Source of the DNA: Pegea sp. RAD2-039
Taxonomy: Eukaryota; Chordata; Thaliacea; Salpida; Salpidae
Reading direction: 5' to 3'
Assembly (NCBI GenBank): GCA_034620365.1
Contig: JAQGEQ010000351.1
Location: 496,001-560,000, forward strand
DNA: 64,000 nucleotides
Shown: in pieces, positions 49,118-61,619 of the stretch
Layout of the letters: every line of letters begins with the position of its first letter
How positions within the stretch are numbered: the first letter of the stretch is position 1
The notes under the pieces: model-generated
What the model saw: the letters and a program-made list of their open reading frames with translations, nothing else
What the model was told of the DNA's origin: nothing
The model's database searches: none
Translations under genes and position numbers: made by a program

Positions 49118-50083
49118 TTAATATTCAATATGAAATGGGTATTGCTTGCTGGCTACATCATCAGTAAAAGGACAATATCTCATACCGCGATCTAGAGTAG
49201 AGATCAGTTTGAGATCTTCATCATCAAGAGAAAAATCAAAAATTTGAAAACTATTTTCAATATTTTCTATTTTACTTGCTTTTACTAGAACTGCTTGCCA
49301 CTTTTTTTCAATATTCCAACGTAGCAAGATTTGAGCTGGTGACTTGTTATGCTTTTTGGCAATTTTCAGAATGACTTCCTCTTTTAAAATAGAAGGTTTT
49401 CCTGGCTTGGGGTTCTGCCCACCCAAAGGCCGGTAAGCTGTCAAAGTAATGTCGCGATCATTACAAAATTGTTGAAGCTTGTGTTGTTGTAAATATGGAT
49501 GCATTTCAACTTGGTTAGTAACAGGTTTAATTCTCCCTTTTTCTAAAATTTCACTTATCTGCATACTATTAAAGTTTGAAACTCCAATCGACTTTGTAAG
49601 CTTTTGTTCTTGACATTTTTCCATTTCTCTCCAAATATCGGAAACTTTAATATCCATCAACAAAGGAAATCCATTTTCATCGAGCTTGAAATCCATAGAT
49701 GGTTCATCACCAGCAGGAACTTTGGATACAGGTGTATGAATTAAGTATAAATCAACATAATCTAAGTTTAATTGACTCAAACTTTTCTGCAAAGAAGGAA
49801 GTATTAATTCTGGATTATTACAGCCTGAAATAAGCTTAGTTGTAATAAAAAGGTCATCCCGTTTAAGTTGAAACTCCTCTAAGACATCAGCAACTGCCCT
49901 GCCTACCTCAAATTCATTCTTATAAAATGGGGCTGTATCAATATGTCTATATCCAAGACTGATCGCATATTTGAGAGCCTTATAACAATCATTCCCATGC
50001 ATAAGGTATGTCCCTAAGCCCAAAGATGGGCATTTGACTCCATTATAGAATTTTATAAAACCATTTGAGCTGCATTTGGACAT
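49118..50083 (-). CDS. Aldo-keto reductase, AKR1-like
   Basis: Intronless minus-strand gene, 321 residues from the ATG giving MSKCSSN; the frame opens two codons earlier only at TTG. AKR1 enzymes are cytosolic NADPH-dependent (beta/alpha)8 reductases of aldehydes and ketones. The catalytic tetrad is complete: D49 (YRHIDTAPFY), Y54, K83 (ITTKL) and H116 (LIHTP). Also present are the family signatures GVSNFNSMQI, NQVEMHPYLQQ, TAYRPLGG and, in modified form, VLVKASKIENIENS, which binds the cofactor 2'-phosphate; the usual Ile-Pro-Lys-Ser is changed to Val-Lys-Ala-Ser. The substrate cannot be predicted. It converges tail to tail with ETFB, 447 bases apart. Lack of introns among split neighbours suggests a retrocopy or lineage-wide intron loss. 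Confidence 0.93.
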   Translation of the reverse strand: MSKCSSNGFIKFYNGVKCPSLGLGTYLMHGNDCYKALKYAISLGYRHIDTAPFYKNEFEVGRAVADVLEEFQLKRDDLFITTKLISGCNNPELILPSLQKSLSQLNLDYVDLYLIHTPVSKVPAGDEPSMDFKLDENGFPLLMDIKVSDIWREMEKCQEQKLTKSIGVSNFNSMQISEILEKGRIKPVTNQVEMHPYLQQHKLQQFCNDRDITLTAYRPLGGQNPKPGKPSILKEEVILKIAKKHNKSPAQILLRWNIEKKWQAVLVKASKIENIENSFQIFDFSLDDEDLKLISTLDRGMRYCPFTDDVASKQYPFHIEY

Positions 50084-52352
50084 TTTCAATTGTTAATGAT
50101 ATAAATCTTTACTAACAAATATAATTCTATGAAATATAAACATTGATCATAATCATTATGTCCTACTAATTATAAAATAATTTGTTCTTAAAACTTTATT
50201 CTATTTCAAAATGAATTACAAATATTCGAATGCTACCTTAATATCACAAAATACACTTTCAGTCATATTCTTCAGTTTAAGTTTTTTTAAGCAAATCTTA
50301 ACAAATTGAAAAAACAATTGAACATGAGATTCAAAAAACTAAATATTCTAAAAAAGAAACTCATACAGTTTAATTAAAGTAAAAGAAATTTAATTAGACA
50401 AATATATCAAAACAGTATAATCATGTATTTTCTATAAAAATTTTTAGTAAATGATATTCATAGGTCTTACCTACTTATTTCATCAGAAATAATATATATA
50501 AGTATGTGAATTATAGGTGGTATGCAAAAAGCACTAAAATAAATGATTTTATAAAACATTTCAGCTGTACTTGTAGCAATAAAAATTTAAACAAAAATGT
50601 GATTATGCTACAAATGGTAGATAAGGAATAATCCAATTCATGTCTATTTATTTTAGTTATTATGAAAAATATTTAAGTCATCACAAACCAACATGTTTAC
50701 GATAGAGAAAACACTTTGTGAGTTGCTCTACAAAATCTAATTCATGAAAATAAAAGAAAGCAACTACAAATGTTGCCAACTAATTTATGGGTAATTTATC
50801 ATGGTGTGTATGTAGTAAATGTGTAATGACATTCAAGAATTTATAATACTTTACATTAAAATTATAAAATATTTGTTTTGTGCAAATTCTTAAAGCAGAT
50901 TTGTGTCATAACTAACCTGACCAATATCTTTCAAAAATCTTCTAGCATGATGATGCTACGATTTAATACAAGAACAATATTTAGTTAGTCAAAAGTTTAA
51001 AATGTAAATATGTTTATTTATTTTATCTAAATATTTAGTTAAGTAATTGTGGGCAAGTTTATAATAAAAATTACTTGTGTACAAAAATACACTTATTTTA
51101 TGATCATAGTAATTTTATTTAATAGTTATCTATTTAGTAGTTATATTTTTATGTAAACAGAAACAATCTCTCCAAATCTTCCAAGAATGATAAGCTGATA
51201 TTTAAAAGTATAATAGAAAAAATAGTCAAGTTAACATAAATAGATTATAGAACAGGGGGCCTGGCTTTTAAAAAAGAAAATTTCTAGTCAGATGTGAAGA
51301 GATATTGTAGAGCAAAATCTCTTAGGGCCAGCTAAATTTTTAAGACATGAGATATAGAGTTTATTTCATTAAATATTCGTTAGATAATTGCAATCAAAAA
51401 TATAAATTAAATTTACCAATAAATCCAAGGAATTATAGTGAACCACTATTTAATTGCAAGTATAGATAAAATACTATTCTGACGTTAGCTTAAGATTTGG
51501 ACACTTCTCAACTTGTTTCATTTATAAATCAGCTACATTATTTACAGACTGCTGAGTTGACAAAAATTCTTTTTATTTGATATTATTGTAACAAAAACTT
51601 ATCATACCACCTTTTCTTCAATATAGTGCCTATAATTCTTATAAAATTAACTGTTTTATCTTAAATTTCAACATTTCATTAACTTATACACTTTTTTCTT
51701 GATGTTTTTATGTATCTAATACTAATTGTCACTTTATTTGTTTATTAGTTCATTCGGAGGTATGATTGGTTATGAAAGAAGTATAAGGAGCAAATATTTT
51801 TATGTTAAGAATTTAAAGACTATTATATATTTTCTTTTTATAGGAAGCATCATAATTTCCTAAAAATTCAATTATAAAAAGTTATGAAGCTTGTTAAACT
51901 AATTCAAATTTAAATACTGCAAAACAACTTAAACTCTTAGAAAAGCCAGAATGAAACAACGGTATGTTTTCAATTATCTTTTATTTTCTGACTAAAGTTC
52001 ATTCTAATAACAGTTTCGACTTTTCTCACAAGTGCGAGTCTTGGGTACTCACTTCAAATTAGTTCGACTTTTTAGATAAATCCTTTAAAATAAAAATTCA
52101 GTATCTTTAAACCCAAATGATAAAACTAATACTGAAAGATAATTTTCAAAGGTCATAATAAAAATTAAAAATGTAAGTGTAAGTTGGTGATACTAGTTTT
52201 GCGGAACAATATTTTTAGACTAGCTTTTCGAAAACAATTTACCGATGTTCATTGGACTCTTTGAATTAAAACATAGCCTGTAATAAGTAACTCTTAAAAT
52301 TGATTGAGCACAATACAATCATTTTCACTTAGCTTACTGCTTCATTATTTTC
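50084..52352. other. AT-rich intergenic sequence, no gene seen
   Basis: No exon, RNA gene or element recognised on either strand. Confidence 0.5.
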
Positions 52353-52604
52353 GTCTTAGCTTCCTAAATTTAGATACTTTGTCAATTCGACGGATTAAAT
52401 ACGCCTTAATTCTTATTCTGAAATTTATTCACAATTTATTTGACCTTCAGCTTGATGACTTCTTTTTCATTAGTCCTTCCCTCAAGTTATATCAACTCAG
52501 ACGACACACATCACGTCTTGATAAGCGCATTCACCTGGTACATTAATCAGAGCAATTTTTGTCTCATTCCGCACAATTAGTACAAGGAACTTGCTGCCAT
52601 CAGA
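52353..52604 (+). repeat. Dispersed repeat segment A, diverged third copy
   Basis: Matches 30861-31115 in the right arm and its mirror near 18516-18770, with landmarks such as tagtccttccctcaagttat and a conserved acctggtacattaatcagag. By-eye identity is clearly lower than between the arms, so this is an older copy. Confidence 0.85.
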
Positions 52605-52817
52605 CATTGTCATGTCAGAATCACTCATATATAAGTTCACAGATTTAATTTTGACACAATTGTAAACTGTTTTTTTCTCTTTTTGTTAGTATTAACATTC
52701 TATGTAATTATTCACTGTTATATGCTTTAAGGACTACTCAAATATCACTTGTTACATCTTTTTAATCTTTTTAATCTATATTTATATCTTAATTTGTCGG
52801 TTTATTTATATTTTCTA

Positions 52818-52991
52818 AGAAATTAGGGAGCCTGATCGTCGGTCATCACCACCCAGATAAATTAGGCTTATACAAATACAGCAATAAAGTTGGATAAAAG
52901 AACGCGTCACAAAAGTTAATAGAAACGAAGAAATATAAAAGATGGAAAATATTTCCTAGCAGTAAAGAAATGACTAGGGTACGATGCATAG
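52818..52991 (+). repeat. Dispersed repeat segment B, diverged third copy
   Basis: Matches 27589-27766 in the right arm (mirror near 21865-22042) through tacaaatacagc, an AACRAAGAAATA-like block and a gtgcaatgaatag/acgatgcatag end. It lies after segment A here, but before it in the right arm. Confidence 0.6.
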
Positions 52992-53060
52992 TCTGGCGGG
53001 TGATATCAAACAGTGAAAGTAAGCAACAAGTAAGAAAATGAGTTTGACAAAGTTCTAGAT

Positions 53061-53500
53061 TCAATTTAGTATCAAAATTTTCTGTAGTAGTTGTGTTGTT
53101 CCCAAGATCGTTATCATTTGAATTTCAGAATCTTGAATTCTTCTTGGTATTTTCAAATGAGCTTCTCGAAGTGCTTTGATGTTATTCCTAATGTGCCAAA
53201 CGCAACTAGAAGCATTTTGATATTTTCTTTCCACATTCTTCGGATTTATATTTCTAGATCTATTTGAATCTATACTAGATGTATTTGAATTTCTTTACGT
53301 TTTGATGTCAAACTTTTAGAGTACTGTGTAATTTTCATTCTCCATAACCACTTCATGTACTATTTTTCATTTGCAGAAATACCTTTTGCTTTACAAATGT
53401 GCCAGTAAAGATATTTGGCTACTTTGTTATTGCATTAAAGGTAATGATATAAATGAGCACCTTGATATAATATGGTCGATGTTTTCTGCTTTCGTATCTT
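53061..53500 (-). mobile_element. LINE 3' reading-frame relic (post-reverse-transcriptase region)
   Basis: The minus strand, across frameshifts and stops, carries the characteristic C-terminal landmarks of non-LTR retrotransposon polyproteins: a DHIIS block near 53490, a KxxYWHICKAKGI-like block, then IRRMWKENIKMLLVAFGTLG (the RRxWK...VIGALG motif) and a final ILGTTQLLQKIL before a stop at 53061. The reverse transcriptase itself is absent. Dead and old. Clade (L2/CR1-like) is a guess. Confidence 0.65.
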
Positions 53501-55325
53501 GATTATATACGATAGTTATCATCATACATAATATTATTTGTGAGAACGCGTGTTAGCAAGAAGCGCTCTTTTCATTATTTTTATAAATAATATTATTATT
53601 ATAAACGTTTATTATTATAAATAAATGTAGTGAACTGGGTTTTTTTTGTAATCTAACTTTTCGTTTGCTTATTAAAAAATAACTTAAATAAATTATAAAA
53701 AAGGAACAATTTATAAATCAAGTATCAATGCATGAATTCTAATATACATTGGCAGTAACCATTTAAGAAAATAATGTTTATATTTATTTGGCTGCAAGAC
53801 TAAGTCAAAAAAGTAAACATCGTTACCAGCAGATATTAGTCCAAAGTTTCGCTTGAAACGCCAAAAGTCAGAGCACTGAAAATGGAAGCTATTATGAACT
53901 TGCGATCATAAATGTAAAAAATTACACTAAAAACTTTTTTTTGTATATTCTTTTGTCTATAAATAACCATTACTTTTTAGCTATTAATACTTAATAAAGT
54001 GACTTTTCAGAATGCGATCTCCCAAAAGAGAAGTCAACTTGAAACTTTTGTCAAACACGTATAAAATTTGACTATGATTAATAGTTTTTATTTTTTAAAG
54101 GATTTTAATCCATCGTTAGCAGATCAAGATACCTTAATTAATAATCTTAATCTATAGTAAAAATATATGTACAAAAAAATAAATAAAAAACCATAAAAGA
54201 GCATAAAAACAAAGCCAAAACAATCATGATAATAAATAATAGCTTTATCGTCTAGATGGTAATGTCTATTTTTGTAAACTGTTAGTTCAAAGGTTTTCTT
54301 GTTAACATTGTTATGGGTAGAAGACAACAATTTTCATATTAATATCATTTATCTTTTTCTACACAGATTTAGTTTTAGATTTTAAAACTGTTTACTCTTG
54401 CTTGCTTAGCTTCTTTGGTTGTGAAATTTGTGGAACATTTATAACTTTTATGCTATAATATAATCTGGCTATGAAATTATTTAAATTAAATGCAAAAATT
54501 TATTCTTTATTTGTGCTTTTATATTTTATATCAAAACTTATAAATCAATATACTTTATAACTATGTTAAATAAAGTAAAAACTGTAATAGTTTTATTGTT
54601 TGATTATTATGGATTTTTGTTATATAACTCTTAAACTTTTTCATTTTATAAAGTTTTTATAACTTTTTTTTGATCACTTATGTTATTAGCTTTATGAAAT
54701 CTTATATAAAGATTAGTCAAAATATGTAAAAATTAGTTGAAATTGTTATATAGATAGATTGAATTGTTTACAGCTAATTTATCAAACTTTATTTATCATG
54801 TGTTTTGAAATAATATATAACTTCTTTGAAAACAATTTATGTAAACTAGTTTTTTATGATTGGTAAATATTTTTCATCATCTATACTAACCTTGTATAAT
54901 ATTTGATATATCTAAACAATTTTAGAAACTCATAAATGTAGTTTTGTCGAAAAGATTTGATTTAATTTTTATGAAATTATGTATAGTTTATAATTTTTGT
55001 TTTTTAAAGGTTGCTTTTGTAAATAAATTTTATTTAACTACCCAATGATTTTAATATTGTAAGAAGTTAATATACTTAAGAACATTATACAAATTTAATG
55101 TATTTAATTTTATATTATCAATAAAAGCATCTTACATATTAAATTTTGTTTATCTGTGAAAGATGTTTTGCTAAAATGTTAAGAAGTTTTTAAAGAAAAC
55201 AGTTTTTCAATTTAGATATATTTTTATCTGAAGTACTAAAAAATTAATTGATTCATAGTTTGGATAGTTTTAATTCATTTTGCAGAATATTTTGTGTGTC
55301 TAATTTTAGATAAGTTTTGTCACAG
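53501..55325. other. AT-rich intergenic sequence, no gene seen
   Basis: Contains a short ATT/TAT-rich tract around 53575-53625. No coding segment recognised. An acceptor-like AG directly precedes the ubiquitin ligase start codon at 55326, so the end may be a 5'-UTR intron. Confidence 0.45.
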
Positions 55326-58300
55326 ATGAACACATTTTTATCCTTTGTTTTTCTATCTGTTTATTCCCATCTCATATCAGCAATTATTGTAGCAGTAAGT
55401 GTATTCTTTCTATTTTTTGTGTATGACTATAATTTTTTGTTGATAAAAATATGTAATTATTTAAATTTATTTTTATGAAATTTTATTATTGACAGAATAA
55501 TGACAATAATGAAACAGAAAAGTTTCATGATTTCGAAGCTGAATTTGGAACAACAATTGGTCAGAACGGACTAATGGTGAAACTTTTTTTTAGTTACATT
55601 TATTTGTTTTTATCTAAAAGTGTATTTAGTATATTTGTTTAAAAGTTTATTAAGCTGACTGATTAAAAGATTAATTTAGAGGCTAATCATATTTATTTAC
55701 CACCAAAGTCTATAAAACTTCTTGACCAACAAAATCAAGCTTAAATTTGATAAAATTATGTGTCTAAGAACTTTTTAATGATTTAGTGCTTGTAAGTTCA
55801 TGGATCTCAGAAATTTCCGGATTTTAATTTTTCAAAAATACTTTTATTAAAATTTTTGGAATTTGAAATTTTATCAGGGAATCTTAGTGGCTTCTGAACC
55901 TCCGGATGGATGTATGGCTATTAAGCAGCGCCCATACTTTCCTAATGACTTCAATATCACAATTAATGTATTTGTTCTTATACGACGAGGAACTTGCGAC
56001 TTTGCAGTAAAAGTAAGTTGACTAATTACAAAATGTTCATCATTTTCATTATATTTTGAAATATTTAAAACTTATTTTTATTTTTAATTCCTAGAATTTA
56101 CTAATTACAAAATTGTATTAGGCTGTAATACTTTTTTTACTTTTACTTATTTTTTACATAATTATTTTTATTTTCAAAACATGATGTCAGCTTATAATTC
56201 TATATTGTCTTTTTCAATCTAGCTTGATTGCCTAAACTAAATTTACTTTACAAGTGATTAAGGTTGAACAATTTATCTTCGCAACTGCTAATTACATTCA
56301 GATTTTGAATTTTTCTAGCCAATGATAATTTTCTAATATAAATGAAATATAAATGGCATAAAAACTTATTAAATTTGGTGTTTATTTATTTTATACAACG
56401 CATGGCTACTAATATGACTACAGAAAGATAGCGAAAGGTCATAATTAGCCATAGTTTAGCATAACATGACTAAGTGTCGTTTCAAGCTGATGCACTAATT
56501 ACGTGTGTTGAACTTACTCAGAAAATACAAATCATTTAAAAGTACTGTTTGACTTGTTTTAATGTAATTGAAGTGTGATATAAGACTGACAAATGTTCAA
56601 TTTTCTTTAACCCAGTCAATGTATATTTATAAAAATTGTAGGCCTTTATGAAAAGTTTTACCGTTAAATTATTTGTCAGGTTTTAAATGCACAAGAAGCC
56701 AACTATAATGCAGCAATTGTTTACAATGTAGGCTCGGATGACTTGCTTCATATGGGAAGTTATTACCGTGAGTATTAACAATCATAAATTAACAAGTTTG
56801 GTGAAAAATATTTGTTGTTTAAAGCTCATTTGGAAGATCAAATTAATATTCCATCAGTGTTTGTAGGAGAAACAAGTGGTTTGAGATTGAATAAAAGTTA
56901 TACCTACAGTGCATCGTAAGCTAATTTCTATTTATTAAATTTCAATAATTTTCATCTCATGTATTTAAAGCTTTTTGAATGTTTTATATTTTAGTGATAT
57001 GCCCTACGTGAAGATTATTCAAGGTGAAGCACCTTTTTCATTTAAACTTTACATCATTCCTTTCCTGGCTGTGATTGGAAGTTCCTTTTTAATCCTTCTC
57101 TGCTTCATGGTGCGTTCTGATTATTCAACAAATTTACAAATGACAGACGAAATGTTGCAAGATCTGTTTCTAGATCTTTGTGGTTGATCTGATTTTTATA
57201 TCTTTCTAGGTTGTTCGAGCTTTTCGTCAAAGACGAAGACGGCGTCGAAGCCGACTATCTCGTGAAAGACTAAAACAAATTCCTGTAAAAGAGTTCCAAA
57301 AAGGTTTTTAAATATTTCTATATTAGTCTGATATCATTTCAACAATTGAAAGTCAGTGAGGTGTTAACTAGTTTGTTGGCAATCTTGTAGCAAGCAAATA
57401 ACTTCTTCATAATTCAAAATGATTTGATAGTTAGTAGAAGTACCTTTCATATCTTCTACAACTGGTTTGATCTTCAATTTTTGCTGAACATAAAGTTGTT
57501 AGTTTACAAAATTACTTCATTTGAAATTTCACATTTTTTTCATGAAGTTTTTTCGCATATTTCTCGAAATTCTTTAAAACTTCACTCAACAACAACCAAC
57601 TCTATTTGTAAAACAAGCTTGATATGAATTATTTTGCCAATAATCAGGTTTTAGAAGGATAAAAATAAACAATATAGGATGATACTAGTACTTAGGTTTC
57701 TCATATTCATCAAGCTTTTATTCACAATCAATTATGAATGAATCTAGAATATAACAAAGATCTACAAAGTCCTGATCAGAAGGACTTTATTTATTTTCGA
57801 GAAAACGTTGCAGTTGATGGCGGAAAAGTAGATTAGGAAACAATTAAGTTATTTGATTGATAGCTGAAATATTTTTGTAGTGAATTTCTAGTTGCATGTG
57901 TAGTTTTTCATTCCAACATTTCTTATTTGAACTTGTTAATCAGATTTCTACAAAGATTTGAAATTTAGTGATTTGATAGAAAGAAAAAATCCTTACGAAA
58001 CGAAATCAGAAATAGTATGAGGTTAACCTCTAGGCAAACCAACCAAAATGTTCTATGTGATTGGTGCGGTGTCAAACAGAAGTTTAATCAATTTTTCTTT
58101 GAATAATTAATTAAATGACATCAATTTTGAGATCTTCATCGGATCTAAACTTATCTATTCTTATTTTAAACCTGAAAAATTGATTGAAGATGTCGTTTGC
58201 AGGAGATGAGTACGAATCTTGTGCAATTTGTTTAGATGACTACGAGAATGGCGATCAGCTAAGGATACTCCCTTGTAAGCATGGTAAGTCATCACTTGCT

Positions 58301-61300
58301 ACCTCTGTTCAAGCAATTCGAGTTTGAGTCGACTTCGAAAACTTCGCTACTTCAAGTTGTAAATACTAACTACTGAATAAGTGCTTGTTAGTCTACTTCT
58401 ACTCAAACATATATCAACACCTACGACCTATTTTGTGTATTTTTTATTTCAAGTATTTTGAACTTCAATCAAAGAATTCTCTTCATTTTTTATTTGATTT
58501 GAATTAAATTTTATTTGTTTAGCTCAATTGTATCAATCATTAATCTATCTTTGCTTCGGATAAATTTCTACGATATTAATCTAATTAAATCAAATAAAAA
58601 TTACAAAGTTGTTATTTGAGAAATCTAATATTCAGCTCTCTCTTCATTTGTTTGTTTACAAATTTGTTTAATATTTGAAGAAACTGTAAAATACAACAGA
58701 ATACTTCAAAAATCAGTTTTTACACCAACCTCATATACATGGTAACTTTTCAAGCAATACCCTCAAATTGTGCTCTAAACTTGTTTTTTACTTCGAATTT
58801 GATTGATTTGTAGGGAGTTCTATTAATAGTTACTTCCTGAAATACTTTATTATTGTTGTTAATTTGTTGAGTTTTTTGCATGAACTGTTTTTTATATGAT
58901 TCTTTGAGCTTACATTAAAGTTAGTTTAAAGAAATGTTTAAGAATCAAAACTTGCAAATAATTTCTATTTGCTTTTATGTTCAACATAATAAGCTTTGAT
59001 TTCAGCTGGAGTTTTTCAGCCTATACCTTCCACTAACTTACTATTTGATTTTAAAATAAATATTTTGAAGTTGTATTGAGATTGTGCTGATCATTTCAAC
59101 AACACATGTTTCAAATATTTGCAAATACCAATTTGTTGTTAAAGACATTTTAATATAAACATCAAAACCAACTTGAAATAATAGTTAGCAAGTTGAAACC
59201 AGACAGCAGGCTCTTTTAACGTGTGGGTTTCACTTTCTGGTCATCTACCTACTTGCTTTATACGTCATCATGACGTCACAACTTCCTTCGAATCGATCTC
59301 TTTAGTAGTTTGTCAAAACTTTGATATCGAATTTGTCCTTTAGCTTATCACAGCAAATGTGTGGACCTGTGGTTGACCACCAACAAGCGGGTCTGTCCAC
59401 TGTGCAAGAGAAAAGTCCTAAGTGATGATGAAGATACTACGGACTCTGAACTTGATTATGAAGGTAAACACATCTTTCTGATCTTCTTCTTCATCATCTT
59501 TATCGATTTTAGATGACAGTGATACTAATGAAGGAGTTCCTCTGTTGCGAGGGGGGTCTTTTCCCAGGCCGCGATCTCCGCCCCGCACTGGTTACGGATC
59601 AGGAATGACGTCACCGTACAACAACGCGATCCGTTCTTTCATCCCAACTGCAGCAAATCCTGTGGATCTAGTAGAGCCATCTTTATCACCAAGATCTGCT
59701 CCTAATCTTTATGAGCATTTATCGGATGACAACAGCGGGGTTGGTGAGGACTTGTGGGCAATTGAGGTGGATGGTGGGACACTTGATAGTTATGGAAAGT
59801 CAGCAGTTAGTGGACCGGAAGTTGCTAGTCCCAGATCTACAGAAGCATCCAACTCTTTGTACATCAGGTAAAGTGATCTTAGATAAGAAGATTTGATGAG
59901 TGATTTTGATTTTCAGTTGCGTAAGTGAAACAAACTCACAAGTCAACAGACTATCATCATTCAGTGATTTTGAAGGTAAGTCCTTCTGATCCTCATCTTC
60001 ATTTGCTCTTTGAGTGATGAAGTTTTTTCGTGATAGTTGAGAGACTTTGATGCAAAATTCAATCTTTTGATTAATTATCTATTTGAAAATCAAACTTTTC
60101 TTTTTTGCCTTCGTCTTATTGATCTATTCTCAACTTATTTAACTTCTGCGAGCGCTCTTCAACCTTTTGTCAACAACTTTATTTTTACAATCATTTGTAT
60201 TCTATTTAAAGGTCATCTGAAATTTGTACAAATATTTTGACAGTTCAATTTCACTTTAATATTGTCCATCTAGCCAACTAATCTTTAATTTTCTTAAAAA
60301 CTTGCTGAAGCATGCAAATATGTAGTTTCGTTCTACAGTCTCATCTATCTTACTAACATACACACTTCTGGTTAAAATAATCATCTTATTTTTCATCAAC
60401 ACAATAAAGAGACTCTTTCAGCAGTGTCATCTCTTTAACTTGTAGCCAATAAGTATATTGATTATCAATAAAGAAATAAGTAAATATAATGTTTTTATTT
60501 CTTTTGTAATTTATAAGTTAACAAACAATTGCAAAAACCAAATATAATGATTAAAAATAGTTTTAAAGTTTGAGAAATTTTGTTTCTTTAGTCTTCATGA
60601 GACTTCTTGAAAATGCATCTTCTGTAGAATTTCTTTGTGAAAAAGTATGATGAAGTTTGACAATCAAAAGATACTTGTTGCTACCATTGATAATTTACTT
60701 GTGAAAATGTTATACATCCTTGCAAATACTTGCAGACTAAAAACTAGTAGCTGATAAACTTGTCAATTTGAGAAACAATCTTTCAACACATACAGCTTAA
60801 AGTAATTTTGATTAAGTTTGCAAATAACATGAAGAATAAGAAGCTAGTTAGTATCAAATTTCTTTCATTGAATAGTAACATGACCCGATATCAGACAAAA
60901 ATAAACAACATTTAGTAAATTAAGATCAAATAAATTTGATGTTTGATGTTAACCGCTCTCTAGATGAAGATGCAAACATCAGCAAATATTTAGTAATCAA
61001 TTCTGCAAGGCTTCCATTCTTTGTTTTACTTTCTTCTTTAAAGATCTATTTTATTCAAATCAGCGAATTGAACGTTGTTTGTGTGACTTGAACTTCAATT
61101 TCACTTTTGATTTTATATTACGATACTAATTCTTTTATTAATAACATTTCAATTAACAGTTGTTTTGTTTATCACTTTTTTCATGATTATTCTTTTATTA
61201 CTTACAAATTACTTCACTGCTATTTGTCATTTATTAATCAAATGTTTCAACACTTACTGCCTCAATTTTTCCCTCTATGATTATTACATCATGAACAAAA

Positions 61301-61380
61301 CGAACAAATTCAATTTTCAACTACGTTTTTCAGGTTCGTCTCACTCAATAGAAATTCCTTCAAGCAACACTCTTAAATAG
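55326..61380 (+). CDS. RNF13: PA-TM-RING E3 ubiquitin ligase (RNF13/RNF167-like)
   Basis: Twelve exons: 55326-55394, 55496-55576, 55878-56012, 56680-56767, 56825-56915, 56995-57109, 57210-57303, 58203-58283, 59344-59463, 59513-59867, 59917-59975, 61334-61380. Phases agree and give 444 residues. Order: signal peptide ([19 protein letters not shown]), luminal protease-associated domain (about 30-150, with [15 protein letters not shown] and [10 protein letters not shown]), transmembrane helix (about 173-195, [19 protein letters not shown]), an Arg-rich stop-transfer stretch, and a RING-H2 finger (about 231-272, [28 protein letters not shown]). The acidic DDEDTTDSE stretch followed by EGVPLLRGG resembles RNF13. 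These ligases sit in endosomes, lysosomes and the ER. The last exon (47 bases) is the least certain; reading on after exon 11 would end the protein within a few codons. Confidence 0.93.
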
Positions 61381-61613
61381 TCGTAATCTTTCATTTTACT
61401 TTTTCTTATATGATTTTCCTGTATATTAAAAACTTTTATTTTCATTTTGAAGTGTTGATAGTAGAATAGGTTCTAATTAACTACATCTTATCATTTTTGA
61501 TCCAAACCGATGTATTTAGCAAACTGATTTGTGTCTAATGGTTTGAGGTGTAAAATCCGATAAAAGCTACTCACATATCTCATTTGCCCAAGTTCACCTT
61601 TACAATAAAACTC

Positions 61614-61619
61614 ATCTAT
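61614..61619 (+). terminator. Poly(A) signal for the RNF13-like gene
   Basis: AATAAA 233 bases after the stop codon, supporting the choice of last exon. Confidence 0.5.

Noticed and set aside
52846-53064. 72-residue minus-strand frame over repeat segment B
   Set aside because: The matching segment in the palindrome arms does not keep this frame; it is a chance frame in repeat DNA.
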